NCBI RefSeq assembly: GCF_900018785.1
Contig: NZ_FCOY01000006.1
Coordinates: 868,001 to 932,000 of the forward strand
DNA from: Xanthomonas massiliensis
Lineage (GTDB): Bacteria > Pseudomonadota > Gammaproteobacteria > Xanthomonadales > Xanthomonadaceae
Reading direction: 5' to 3'
Length of the DNA stretch: 64,000 bases
The position numbers and the translations under genes were made by a program. The notes beneath the pieces are model-generated. The model was given only the letters and a program-made list of their open reading frames with translations. It made no database searches and was not told the DNA's origin. Of this stretch, positions 8,869-18,470 are shown piece by piece (position 1 is the first letter of the stretch; every line of letters begins with the position of its first letter).

Positions 8869-9948
8869 ATGTCTTTCCGTCCGGATGTCGTCGTCGTCGG
8901 GGGTGGCCCTGCCGGGCTGACTGCTGCGGTCGTTCTGCATCGCGGTGGCTGCCGGGTGCGGGTGTACGAGCGCGATCCATCGGCCGCCCACCGCACGCAG
9001 GGCGGGACCCTGGACCTGCACGAGGACAAGGGGCAGGTCGCGCTCGAGCGTGCGGGCCTGCTCGAGGCGTTCCGGGCGATAGCCCGCCACGAGGACCAGG
9101 GCGAGCGCAATGTCGATCCCTTCTCCGGACAAGCCATTGCCGGTACTCCCAGGCCCGACGAGCACTTGGACCGGCCGGAAATCGACCGCGGCGTGCTGCG
9201 CAGTCTGTTGCTGGATGCCTTGCCCGCCAAGGTGGTGCAGTGGGGTCACCGCCTGATCCGTATCGACGTCGGCGTTACGCGCAAGCATGGATTGCACTTC
9301 GCGGACGGCTCGCAGGTCGAGGCCGACGCGGTCGTCGGGGCGGACGGGGCCTGGTCGCGGGTCAGGGCGTGCCTGACCGGCATCCAGCTGCGCTATACGG
9401 GCATCACGTTCTTCGAGGGCTGGATCGAGACGCCGTCGCGGCAGGTGGATGATCTGGTCGGCCGGGGTGCGCTGTTCGCCTTCGGCGGACCGGAGGCGGT
9501 CTTCGCCCAGCGCAACGGACGCGGGCGCATCTGTGTCTATGCCGCGCTCAAAAATCCCGGAGGAGCGCGTGGGCGTGGGACCCAGCGCGTGGGAGCGGGC
9601 GAACTGGTCCTGGCCCGCTACCGGGACTGGGCGGCCAACCTGCGCCAGCTCCTGGAGGCATGCGGCGATTTCGTGGCGCGACCGATCCATGCCTTGCCCC
9701 CGGATTTCGGGTGGACGCCGAAGGAGGGCATCACGCTCATCGGGGATGCGGCGCACCTCATGCCCCCCGTGGGCCTGGGCGTCAATCTCGCCATGCTCGA
9801 TGCCGCGGACGTGGCGACCGCACTGTGTTCGGGCGCCGATTGGCCGCGCGCGATGGGCGATGCCGAGGCCCGGCTGGTTGCCCGCGCGCGTGGCGTGATG
9901 CCCGCGGCGATCGCCGGTTTCCGGCAGTGGTTCGCTTCGCCGGCATGA
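8869..9948 (+). CDS. FAD-dependent monooxygenase, TetX-like
   Basis: 359 residues of the class A flavoprotein monooxygenase family. The N-terminal dinucleotide-binding motif VVVGGGPAGLTAA is at residues 8-20; DxxxGADGAWSRVR lies mid-protein (VVGADGAWSR); the second FAD motif GDAAHLMPPVGLGVNLAM is near 294-311. The GGTLDLHEDKGQ stretch and overall length match the TetX group, which hydroxylates aromatic or polyketide substrates using NADPH and oxygen. AGGAGG lies 8 bases before the ATG at 8869. The divergent MarR gene suggests induction by its substrate. Actual tetracycline inactivation cannot be judged from sequence alone. Confidence 0.88.
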   Translation: MSFRPDVVVVGGGPAGLTAAVVLHRGGCRVRVYERDPSAAHRTQGGTLDLHEDKGQVALERAGLLEAFRAIARHEDQGERNVDPFSGQAIAGTPRPDEHLDRPEIDRGVLRSLLLDALPAKVVQWGHRLIRIDVGVTRKHGLHFADGSQVEADAVVGADGAWSRVRACLTGIQLRYTGITFFEGWIETPSRQVDDLVGRGALFAFGGPEAVFAQRNGRGRICVYAALKNPGGARGRGTQRVGAGELVLARYRDWAANLRQLLEACGDFVARPIHALPPDFGWTPKEGITLIGDAAHLMPPVGLGVNLAMLDAADVATALCSGADWPRAMGDAEARLVARARGVMPAAIAGFRQWFASPA

Positions 9949-10581
9949 GGTCGGAAGAGATTGGATAGAGGAGAGGGGCAGGACCATCGCCGTTCGTGCC
10001 GTGCGCCGGACATGCCGCGACGATGCCGGGCGTTGGACCCCGTGGGATCGCCGCGATGGATCCGTGCCGACTGGGAAGGAGCAGGGGAAAGCTCGCGTTC
10101 CGATCGTGGCGTTTGCCTGCCCGATTGGGTTGCATGTTTTATCCGGCGTCCCGGTCAGGTGGTCTTGTCGTCAGTGACCAGGGGCGTGCGCATCCTTCCC
10201 CTTTACTGGTGGCGACATGGCTGTCTTCATGAATGCTAGGCAGAGGGAGTAATTCCCGTGAACTGGCCTGAGGTTCTGGTTCGTCGGCGCAGCTGCTTTC
10301 GGAGAGCGCAAGGATTTTCAGGGGCGCTGGATCGTGTCGCCGCTCTCCCTTTCCGAAGATGGAAAGCCGTCGGGACCACAGCCTTCACCCATGATCCCGG
10401 GTGCCGAAGGCATCGCCGCCCCCCGCCAATATCCGTAGGCCCGCAGTGGGGGTACCACCACCTCCGGGCATGAGGAAGCGGATCCCTTTGGCGTTTGCCG
10501 ATAGCGGCAGCCGGCGTTTCCCCACATCCCGGCGAGGGCATTGCGCGCACGGGAATGCAACCGGTGATGCAGGCTGCATCG
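9949..10581. other. Intergenic, no gene seen
   Basis: More than 600 bp between the monooxygenase and comEC. All six frames give only low-complexity Arg/Pro/Ala-rich translations typical of non-coding high-GC DNA. I see no RNA gene or repeat here. Confidence 0.5.
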
Positions 10582-13120
10582 ATGCCACGCCTGCCTGTTT
10601 TCCCGAGTCTCCTGCCTGTGGGTCCGCTGCACCAAGGTGGCGGCGCCTTCGCACAGCCGGGCATCGGCATGGCGGGAGCATTGCTGGCCGGAGCTACCGC
10701 GGCGCTGTGGGCGCCGTGGGCGGTGCCGTGGCCGGCCGCCGTGGCCGCGTTCGTGGCCGGCGTGTGGGGTTGGTGGATGGCACGCGGCCGGACATCCTGG
10801 CTGTGCGCGGCCGCACTGTTCCTGTGCGGGGGCGCCTGGGCCAGCCTGTACGCGGGGTGGACGCTGGAACGGAACGTGCCGCCGGCATTGGAAGGACGGG
10901 AAGTCCAGGTCGCCGGGCGCATCGTGGACCTGCCGGACCACCAGGCCCGGCGCACGCGCTTCCTGCTGGCGGTTGCGTCCGAGCCGGCCACGCCGCCTGC
11001 GCTGCGGGGGCGACGCCTGCAGGTGGCGTGGTACGACGATTACGGCGCGCAGTCGCCCGGTCCGAGAATGCAGGTGAAGGGGGGCGAGCGCTGGCGTCTG
11101 CGCCTGCGCGTGCGGGCCCCGCGCGGACTTGCCAATCCCGGCGGCTACGACGCCGAACGGCAGGCCCTGGCGCTGCACCTGGCCGGAAGCGGCACGGTAC
11201 GTGCGCCGGACACGGCATCGCGGCTGGCGCCGGCGTCCGGCCTCACCGCCTGGCGCGAGGGCATGGCCGCGCGGATCGCGCAGGTGGTCCCGGATGGCGG
11301 CGCGCGCTTCGTGCAGGCCCTGGCGCTGGGCGATACCCGCCAGCTCGACGATCGCGACTGGGAACGCCTGCGAGCGGTCGGCCTGACCCATCTGATCGCG
11401 ATCTCCGGCTCCCACGTGGGCATGGTCGGCAGCGCGGCGGGGCGGGCGGCGCATGCCGCGCCCGCAGGCGATGGCGATCGTGGCCCTGGCCGGCGCGGCC
11501 GTCTATGCGGGGGTCGCCGGCTTCGCCTTGCCCACGGTGCGCACCGTGTTGATGATCGCCGTGGCCGCCCTGGCGCGCGTGTCGCGAAGACGTTGCAGCG
11601 TGGCCGACGCACTGGCGCTGGCGTTGATCGTCCTGCTGCTGGTGGATCCCCTCGGCCTGCTCACCGCGGGCTTCTGGCTCAGCTTCGCCGGGGTGGCCTG
11701 GCTGGTGTGGTGCCTGCCGGGCGGCGGCGGCACGCCCGGATGGCGTGGATGGCTGCGCGGTTTCCTCTCCGCCCAGGGCGTGGCCACGGTAGGACTGCTG
11801 CCGCTGACCGTGGCCCTGTTCGGGCAGGCCTCCGTGGCCGGGCCGCTGGCCAACCTGCTGGCCATCCCCTGGTGGTCGTTGGTGGTGGTGCCGCTGTCGC
11901 TGCTGGGCCTGGTGCTCGAGGCGGTGGTGCCCGGTACGGGGGCATGGGCCTGGCAGTTGGCCGATCGCTGCTTTGCCCCGAGCTGGGCGCTGTTCGCTCG
12001 CCTGGCCGATTCGCCGGCGGCGCTGTGGTGGCTGCCCGAGTCCGGCACCGTGGCGCTGCTGCTGGCCATGGCCGGCGCGTTCTGGTTGATGCTGCCGCGC
12101 GGCATTCCCGCACGTCCCGTGGCCGTGCTGCTGTGGCTGCCGATGCTGTGGCCGCGCACGGAGGCCCCGCCTCCTGGTGGCGTGGACCTGCACGTGCTGG
12201 ACGTGGGGCAGGGGCTGGCGGTAGTGGTCCGCACCGCCGGCCACACGCTGCTGTACGACACCGGCCCCGCGCTGCCGGAAGGCTTCGACGCCGGCGAGCG
12301 GGTGGTGGTGCCGGCGCTGCATGCATTGGCGCGGCCACGGCTCGATGCGGTGGTCGTCAGCCATGGCGATTCCGATCATGCCGGCGGCCTCGAAGCGGTA
12401 CGGCGCGCATTCGTGCCCGCCCGCCTGCTGGCACCGGCCGGCTCGCCGGTGGCGGGCGCCGAGGCCTGTCTTGCCGGCCAGGGCTGGACCTGGGACGGGG
12501 TGCGGTTCCGGTTCCTGCATCCGGGCGACGGCTTTCCCTACCTGGGCAACGAATCCAGCTGCGTGCTGCGGGTGGAGACGGCCGGCGGTGCGCTGCTGTT
12601 CACCGGCGACATCGGCGAGGTGATCGAGGCGCGCCTGCTGCGCTCGGCGGCCGCGGACCTGCGTGCCGAGGTCGTGGTGGTGCCCCACCACGGCAGCGGC
12701 GGCGCCTCCACGCCGGGCCTCGTGGCGGCCACCGGGACACGGCTGGCCCTGCTTTCCACCGGCCACGGCAACCGCTTCGGCCATCCGCGCCCGGCGGTGG
12801 TGCAGCGCTGGCAGCGGGCCGGGGCCGAGACGCTGGACACGGCCGCCTCCGGCGCGGTGCGGGTCTGGCTGGGGCCGCGGGGCCTGCAGGTACGCGAGCG
12901 CCGGCGCTGGCGCCCGCATCTCTGGGACGCCGTCGCGCATGCGGAAGCCGCGCGTGGCGCTGCTATCCTATCGGCCGGTATCGGTTCGGCGTCATGGCCG
13001 GAGGATTTGCGACGTGTGGGAACTGGTCAAGGCCGGCGGCTGGCCGATGGTGCCGTTGGTGCTGCTGGGCGTGCTGGCGCTGGCAATCATCCTGGAACGC
13101 CTGTGGACCCTGCGCCGTAA
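10582..13120 (+). pseudogene. comEC: comEC/rec2 DNA-uptake channel, disrupted by deletion and frameshift
   Basis: ComEC forms the inner-membrane channel for DNA uptake in natural transformation. The first part, frame of 10582, has N-terminal membrane segments, a DUF4131 OB-fold-like domain (RGLANPGGYDAERQAL) and the competence motif LTHLIAISGSHVG at about 11390-11425. The rest continues in another frame from about 11453 (MPRPQAMAIVALAG) with membrane segments, then a metallo-beta-lactamase domain (HVLDVGQG, SHGDSDHAGG, LLFTGDI, VPHHGS) to a stop at 13120. Only about 20 bp separate the two parts, where relatives have roughly 20-25 more residues, so a small deletion of non-multiple-of-three length is likely. 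The downstream frame overruns the exbB start by 107 bp. Start alternatives at 10495 and 10669. A base-calling error could explain the frame change. Confidence 0.8.
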
Positions 13121-13682
13121 CGAGGTGCTGCCACCGGGACTGGGGCAGGAAGTGCGCAACTGGGCGGTACGTGGCCGGCTGGATGCCTCGCATATCCAAT
13201 CCCTGCGCGCCAGCTCGCCGCTGGGCGCCCTGCTGGCCGCGGCGCTGGACGTGCGCGGCAAGCCGCGCGACCTGGTGCGCGAGCGCATCGAGGACACCGG
13301 CCGGCACCTGGTCCACCGCATGGACCGCCATCTCAACGCCCTGGGGACGATCGCCTCGGCCGGCCCGCTGCTGGGCCTGTTCGGCACGGTGGTGGGCATG
13401 ATCCAGATGTTCCTGGGCATCCTCGACCACGGCGTGGGCGACGTGAACCAGCTGGCCGGCGGCATCGGCAAGGCCCTGGTGTGCACCGCCGCCGGCATGG
13501 TGATCGCCGTGCCTTCGCTGATCATGTACCGCTACTTCCGCGGCCGCATCGCCGGCTACGTGGTGGAGATGGAGCAGGAGGCCACGGCGCTGCTGGACGC
13601 GATGGAAAGCGGCAAGGCCGGTGCCGCGGCCCGTCCGCCGTCCGCTGCCGCCGACGCGCGCCTGGCCAAGGGACGCGCCTGA
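13014..13682 (+). CDS. exbB: MotA/TolQ/ExbB proton-channel family protein
   Basis: 222 residues. GTG start at 13014 (MWELVKAGGWPM) with GGAGG nine bases upstream. A first membrane helix (PLVLLGVLALAIILE) lies at about 12-27; the signature GTIASAGPLLGLFGTVVGMI at 112-131 begins the second, and a third follows (VCTAAGMVIAVPSLI). With ExbD it forms a proton-driven energiser of outer-membrane or cell-envelope processes. In this family of bacteria the pair precedes msbA-lpxK. The stop overlaps the exbD start (TGATG), so the operon is tightly coupled. It also overlaps the tail of the broken comEC frame. Confidence 0.93.
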   Translation: MWELVKAGGWPMVPLVLLGVLALAIILERLWTLRRNEVLPPGLGQEVRNWAVRGRLDASHIQSLRASSPLGALLAAALDVRGKPRDLVRERIEDTGRHLVHRMDRHLNALGTIASAGPLLGLFGTVVGMIQMFLGILDHGVGDVNQLAGGIGKALVCTAAGMVIAVPSLIMYRYFRGRIAGYVVEMEQEATALLDAMESGKAGAAARPPSAAADARLAKGRA

Positions 13683-14122
13683 TGCGCATCGGCAACGACG
13701 GCGCCGGCGATGAGCCGGGCATCGAGCTGGTGCCGCTGATCGACGTGATCCTGGTATTGATCATCTTCTTCGTGGTGACCACCACCTTCGATGCGCGCTC
13801 GACCCTGCAGCTGCAGCTGCCCACCGCCAGCGAACGCAACACGCCGGCACCGCCGCGTACCCTGAGCGTGCTGATCAACGCGGACGGGCAGTACTTCATC
13901 AACGACCGCGAGGTATTGCGCGGCGACGTGGAATCGGTCAAGCGCACCCTGGCCGAGGTGGCCGGCAGCGACCGCGACCAGACCGTGCTGCTGCGCGCCG
14001 ACGCGCGCACGCCCTACCAGGCGGTGGTGACCGCCCAGGACGCGCTGGGCCAGCTCGGTTTCCGCCGCATCGCCATCGCCACCGCGCCCGAGCAGGCGCC
14101 GGCCGCGGGGGCCCGGCCGTGA
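13682..14122 (+). CDS. exbD: ExbD/TolR-family biopolymer transport protein
   Basis: 146 residues. A short cytoplasmic N-terminus is followed by one membrane helix carrying the conserved proton-path aspartate (LVPLIDVILVLIIFFVVTT, Asp near residue 20), then a periplasmic domain. It pairs with the ExbB protein encoded immediately upstream (overlap TGATG) and overlaps the msbA GTG start by four bases (GTGA). Known family role: converts proton motive force into mechanical energy across the periplasm. The partner in the outer membrane is not encoded here. Confidence 0.93.
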   Translation: MRIGNDGAGDEPGIELVPLIDVILVLIIFFVVTTTFDARSTLQLQLPTASERNTPAPPRTLSVLINADGQYFINDREVLRGDVESVKRTLAEVAGSDRDQTVLLRADARTPYQAVVTAQDALGQLGFRRIAIATAPEQAPAAGARP

Positions 14123-15909
14123 ACGCGCAGGCCATCGGCGCCAAGCCCGGCCGCGGCATCGGTAAGACCCCGGTACTGCAGGTGTACCGGCGCCTGCTGG
14201 CCTACGCGCGGCCGTACCGCACCCTGCTGGTGCTGGCCGCGGTCGGCATGGTGCTGGAGGCCGCCGCGGGCGGCGCCTTCAGCAAGCTGATGGAGCCGGT
14301 GATCAACATCACCTTCGTGGAGAAGAACCGCGAAGTGAGCTTCCTGCTGCCGCTGGCGATCATCGGCCTGTTCGTGCTGCGCGGCCTGGCCGGCTACCTG
14401 ACCGACATCAGCATCGGCCGCGCCGCGCGCAGCGTGGCCCGCGACTTCCGCGTCTCGGTGCTGGGCAAGTACCTGCGCCAGCCGGGCCTGCGCTTCGACA
14501 GCGAGCCGGTGCCGGCGATGCTGGTGCGGCTGGGCTCGGACAGCGACCAGGTCGCCCAGGCCGCGGTGGACTCGATGAAGGTGATGCTGCAGAACTTCCT
14601 GCAGATTGTCGCCGCGCTGGTGGTGATGCTGATCACCAGCTGGCAGGTGACCCTGGCCATCCTGGTGCTCGGCCCGCCGCTGGCCTGGGTGATGAACAAG
14701 GTCGCGCGACGCTACCGCCGCGTCAGCCACCGCATCCAGGAGAGCAGCGCGGCGCTGTTCCAGGCCGCCGACGAGGTGCTCAACAACCAGCAGGAAGTGA
14801 AGATCTACGGTGCCCAGGCGCTGGAGCAGGAGCGCTACCGGGCCCTGGCCGACCGCAACCTGGAGCTGGCCATGAAGGTGGAGGCCACCCGCGGCATCTC
14901 CTCCTCGCTGGTGCAGATCATGGGCGCCGTCGGCCTGGCGCTGCTGCTGTACCTGGCCGGCGGGCAGGCGCTGTCCGGCCACCTCAGCGCCGGCGGTTTC
15001 GTGGCGCTGATGACCGCGATGATCGGCATGATCCCGGCACTGAAGAACCTGACCAACGTGCAGAACATGCTGCAGCGTGGCGTGGCCTCGGCCGAGCGGC
15101 TGTTCGCGGTGCTGGACGTGGACGACGAGTGCGATGCCGGCACCCGGCCGCTGGCGCGGGCGCACGGCCTGGTCGAGTTCCGCCATGTCACCGCGCGCTA
15201 TCCCGGGGCGACGCAGCCGGCGCTGTCCGACGTGAGCTTCGTCGCCCGGCCGGGCACGGTGACCGCGATCGTCGGTCGTTCCGGCAGCGGCAAGTCCACC
15301 CTGGTCAAGCTGATCCCGCGCTTCTACGCGCACGAAGCCGGGCAGATCCTGCTCGACGGCCACCCGGTGGAGGAATACCCGCTGGCCGACCTGCGCCGGC
15401 AGATCGCCCTGGTCGGCCAGCAGGTGATGCTGTTCGACGGCACGGTGGCCGACAACGTCGCCTATGGCGAGCTGCGCGAGGCCCCGGCCGAGGCCATGGA
15501 ACGCGCCGTGCACGGTGCCAACGCGATGGAGTTCGTGCAGACCCTGCCCGAGGGCATGCAGGCCGCGATCGGCAGCAAGGGCGGGCGCCTGTCCGGCGGC
15601 CAGCGCCAGCGCCTGGCGATCGCCCGGGCGATGCTCAAGGACGCCCCGATCCTGATCCTCGACGAGGCCACTGCCGCGCTGGACAACGAGTCCGAGCGGC
15701 TGGTGCAGGACGCACTGGAGCGGCTGATGCCCGACCGCACCACGCTGGTCATCGCCCACCGCCTGTCCACGATCGAGCACGCCGACCAGGTGCTGGTGCT
15801 CGACCATGGCCGCCTGGTGGAGCAGGGCACCCATGCCCAATTGCTGGCGCGCGGCGGCCTGTACGCCCACCTGTACGGCATGCAGTTCCGGGAAGCGCCG
15901 GCCCCATGA
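14119..15909 (+). CDS. msbA: Lipid A export ABC transporter MsbA
   Basis: 596 residues, a half-transporter with six membrane helices (about 30-310) fused to an ATPase domain. The ATPase shows Walker [13 protein letters not shown], signature [14 protein letters not shown], Walker [13 protein letters not shown] and the H-loop [13 protein letters not shown]. It flips core lipid A across the inner membrane. GTG start overlapping exbD is preferred because the N-terminus then matches relatives. The ATGA overlap with lpxK puts lipid A export and synthesis in one transcript. Confidence 0.96.
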   Translation: MNAQAIGAKPGRGIGKTPVLQVYRRLLAYARPYRTLLVLAAVGMVLEAAAGGAFSKLMEPVINITFVEKNREVSFLLPLAIIGLFVLRGLAGYLTDISIGRAARSVARDFRVSVLGKYLRQPGLRFDSEPVPAMLVRLGSDSDQVAQAAVDSMKVMLQNFLQIVAALVVMLITSWQVTLAILVLGPPLAWVMNKVARRYRRVSHRIQESSAALFQAADEVLNNQQEVKIYGAQALEQERYRALADRNLELAMKVEATRGISSSLVQIMGAVGLALLLYLAGGQALSGHLSAGGFVALMTAMIGMIPALKNLTNVQNMLQRGVASAERLFAVLDVDDECDAGTRPLARAHGLVEFRHVTARYPGATQPALSDVSFVARPGTVTAIVGRSGSGKSTLVKLIPRFYAHEAGQILLDGHPVEEYPLADLRRQIALVGQQVMLFDGTVADNVAYGELREAPAEAMERAVHGANAMEFVQTLPEGMQAAIGSKGGRLSGGQRQRLAIARAMLKDAPILILDEATAALDNESERLVQDALERLMPDRTTLVIAHRLSTIEHADQVLVLDHGRLVEQGTHAQLLARGGLYAHLYGMQFREAPAP

Positions 15910-16919
15910 GCCGGGCCACGGGGCGGCAGGCGCCCGACTACTGGTATGGCCAGGGCCCGGTGCCGCTGGCCATGCGCCTGCTGGCGGGCCTGTACGGCGC
16001 CGTGATCGGCCTGCGCCGGCGCCTGTACCGGCGCGGCTGGCGGCGCAGCATCGCGGTGCCGGTGCCGGTCGTGGTGGTCGGCAACATCACCGCGGGCGGC
16101 ACCGGCAAGACCCCGCTGGTCATCGCGCTGGTGCAGCACCTGCAGCAGGCCGGTTGGAAGCCGGGCGTGGCCAGCCGCGGCTACGGCCGCGAGCAGGCCG
16201 ACGCGGCGCGCTGGGTGCAGGCCGACACGCCGACATCGCTGGGCGGGGACGAGCCGGTGTTGATCGCCGCCAAGACCGGTGCGCCGGTGCGGGTGGACCG
16301 CGACCGCGTCGCCGCCGCGCGCGCGCTGGTGGACGCCGGCTGCGACGTGGTCGTGTGCGACGACGGCCTGCAGCACTACCGGCTGGCGCGCGACCTGGAG
16401 ATCGAGGTGGTGGATGCGCGGCGCCGCTACGGCAACGGCCGGCTGCTGCCGGCCGGACCGCTGCGCGAACCCGCCGCACGCGCCCGGGACTGCGACTTCC
16501 ACGTGCTCAACCTCGGTGCCGGCACCGCCCTGGCGGAGCCCGAATTCGGCCAGTGGCCGATGGCGCTGGACATCGACACGGCGGTGCCGCTGGACGGGCG
16601 CCGGCCATGCCCGCTGTCGGCCTTCGCCGGCCAGCGCGTGCATGCGCTGGCCGGCATCGCCCATCCGCAGCGCTTCTTCCAGATGCTGCGCGACAAGGGC
16701 ATCGCGGTGGTGCCGCACGCGTTCCCCGACCATCACCGCTACCAGCCCTCCGACCTGGACCTGGGCAGCGCGTTGCCGGTGCTGATGACCGAGAAGGACG
16801 CGGTCAAGTGCGCCGCGTTCGCCAATGCCTGGTGCTATGCGGTGCCGCTGCAGGCCGAACTGCCGGCCGCGTTCTGGGTCGCGGTGCTGGACCGGCTGGG
16901 CAAGCTCTCCAAGGCGTGA
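15906..16919 (+). CDS. lpxK: Tetraacyldisaccharide 4'-kinase
   Basis: 337 residues. LpxK phosphorylates the 4' position of the lipid A disaccharide precursor at the inner membrane. Visible: an N-terminal amphipathic/membrane segment, the P-loop [14 protein letters not shown] at about 61-74, [18 protein letters not shown] in the middle, and [10 protein letters not shown] near residue 299. Length is normal. Translationally coupled to msbA by a four-base overlap. The next gene, kdsB, follows after 289 bp. Confidence 0.96.
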   Translation: MSRATGRQAPDYWYGQGPVPLAMRLLAGLYGAVIGLRRRLYRRGWRRSIAVPVPVVVVGNITAGGTGKTPLVIALVQHLQQAGWKPGVASRGYGREQADAARWVQADTPTSLGGDEPVLIAAKTGAPVRVDRDRVAAARALVDAGCDVVVCDDGLQHYRLARDLEIEVVDARRRYGNGRLLPAGPLREPAARARDCDFHVLNLGAGTALAEPEFGQWPMALDIDTAVPLDGRRPCPLSAFAGQRVHALAGIAHPQRFFQMLRDKGIAVVPHAFPDHHRYQPSDLDLGSALPVLMTEKDAVKCAAFANAWCYAVPLQAELPAAFWVAVLDRLGKLSKA

Positions 16920-16943
16920 TCGCCGCGCCGATGCCGGGGAGCA

Positions 16944-16986
16944 GGCAATGGCGGCGGTTGCTGTCGGCGAATCCGGCGCCATTGCC
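16944..16986. terminator. GC-rich hairpin between lpxK and kdsB
   Basis: GGCAATGGCG (16944-16953) and its exact reverse complement CGCCATTGCC (16977-16986) form a 10-bp stem with a 23-base loop. There is no T-run, so it may be an attenuator or a processing site rather than a strong terminator. Confidence 0.3.
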
Positions 16987-17208
16987 GGGAGCCGGGCGGC
17001 GAACGGGGCGTTGCTGCGCTTGCGTCCCCCTTCGCCCGCGCCGCGCCGGGACCTCGGTCGAGGGAGGGGCGCCGTAAAATGCCGGCAATGCGCCGGAACG
17101 GTGGCCACGGGCGACCGGCTTTCCGGGAAGAGAACTCCTGACCGAAGAGGTGGGCATGCAGATCCGACCGTTCCCCGTCCCGTGCCCGATCGCCGGCGGA
17201 GGCCGCCG

Positions 17209-17988
17209 ATGAGCGGGCCGGCCGGCTTCGTCGTGGCCATCCCGGCGCGCCATGCCTCCACGCGCCTGCCGGGCAAGCCGCTGCGGCTGCTCGGCGGCCT
17301 GCCGCTGGTGAGGCGGGTGGCCGAGCGCGCGCTCGCCGCCGGCGCCGCCCAGGTCTGGGTGGCCACCGACGATGCCCGCATCGCCGAGGCCGTGGCCGGG
17401 ATGGAAGGCGTCGCCGTGGCGATGACCGATTCCGGCCTGGCCTCCGGGACCGACCGCCTGGCAGCCTGTGCCGAGGTGGCCGGCTGGGCCCCGTCCACCG
17501 TGGTGGTGAACCTGCAGGGCGACGAGCCCTTCGCCCCGGTGGAAGGCATCCGCGCGGTGGCGCGCCTGCTGGAGGAAGGGGGCGCGGCCATGGCCACCCT
17601 GGCCACGCCGATGGAGACCGGCGCGGAGCTGTTCGATCCCAACGTGGTGAAAGTGGTGCGCCGCCACGACGGCGATGCGCTGTACTTCAGCCGCGCGCCG
17701 GTGCCCTGGCACCGCGACGCCTTCGCCGCCGACCGCACGGTGCTGCCACCGGCGCCGGTGCCGTGGCTGCGCCATATCGGCATCTACGCCTACCGCGCCG
17801 ACTTCCTGCGCCGGTTCGCGGCGATGGCGCCTGGGGCGCTCGAGCAGGTCGAGTCGCTGGAACAACTGCGCGCGCTGGAGGCCGGCCACCGCATCGCGGT
17901 GGGACTGACACCGGCCGCGTTCCCGCCCGGCATCGACACCGCCGAGGACCTGGCGCGGGCCAAGGCCTTCCTCGCCGGGCGCGCATGA
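17209..17988 (+). CDS. kdsB: 3-deoxy-manno-octulosonate cytidylyltransferase
   Basis: 259 residues. KdsB activates Kdo as CMP-Kdo for lipopolysaccharide inner-core synthesis. Motifs seen: [17 protein letters not shown] at the N-terminus (nucleotide-binding), [11 protein letters not shown] near residue 100, and [11 protein letters not shown], all family hallmarks. ATG at 17209 has GGAGG six bases upstream. It continues the LPS theme of the upstream genes and overlaps the phosphatase gene by four bases (ATGA). Confidence 0.96.
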   Translation: MSGPAGFVVAIPARHASTRLPGKPLRLLGGLPLVRRVAERALAAGAAQVWVATDDARIAEAVAGMEGVAVAMTDSGLASGTDRLAACAEVAGWAPSTVVVNLQGDEPFAPVEGIRAVARLLEEGGAAMATLATPMETGAELFDPNVVKVVRRHDGDALYFSRAPVPWHRDAFAADRTVLPPAPVPWLRHIGIYAYRADFLRRFAAMAPGALEQVESLEQLRALEAGHRIAVGLTPAAFPPGIDTAEDLARAKAFLAGRA

Positions 17989-18461
17989 GGCTGTTGATCG
18001 TCTGCCTGGGCAACATCTGCCGCTCGCCGATGGGCGAGGGCGCGCTGCGGGACGCCCTGCAGGCGGCTGGCCTGGCCGGGCGGGTGGAAGTGGATTCGGC
18101 CGGCACCGGCGACTGGCATGTCGGCCAGGCGCCGGACCGGCGCGCGATCGCCTGTGCCCGTGCCCATGGCGTGGACATCGCCGGGCTGCGCGCACGCCAG
18201 CTGCGGCGCGGCGATTTCCTCGATTTCGACTGGATCCTGTGCGCCGACCGCATGAACCTGCACGACCTGCAGCGCCTGCGGCCTGCAACCGCCCGCGCCG
18301 GGGTATCGCTGTGGCTGCCCTGGGCCGGCGTGGCGGACGCGGACGAGATCGCCGATCCCTATGCCGGCGGCCACGAGGCCTTCGAGACCACCTGGCGCGA
18401 CGTGCACGCCGCCGCCGCGGGCACGGTGCGCCGGCTCGCCGCCACCGGGCATCCGGCATAA
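17985..18461 (+). CDS. Low-molecular-weight protein-tyrosine phosphatase
   Basis: 158 residues. The P-loop CLGNICRS (Cys7 nucleophile, Arg13) is at the extreme N-terminus, and the general-acid loop is DPYAGG near residue 124, the two defining motifs. The family removes phosphate from tyrosine residues, often of polysaccharide-assembly kinases. It overlaps the kdsB stop by four bases, so it belongs to the same transcript. No partner tyrosine kinase is visible in the window. Confidence 0.94.
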   Translation: MRLLIVCLGNICRSPMGEGALRDALQAAGLAGRVEVDSAGTGDWHVGQAPDRRAIACARAHGVDIAGLRARQLRRGDFLDFDWILCADRMNLHDLQRLRPATARAGVSLWLPWAGVADADEIADPYAGGHEAFETTWRDVHAAAAGTVRRLAATGHPA

Positions 18462-18470
18462 TCCCCGGCC

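Noticed and set aside
13014-13120. Overlap of the comEC frame with exbB as a genuine long gene overlap
   Set aside because: The comEC tail here is low-complexity and comEC is already broken; the exbB start has a good ribosome site and a family-matching N-terminus.
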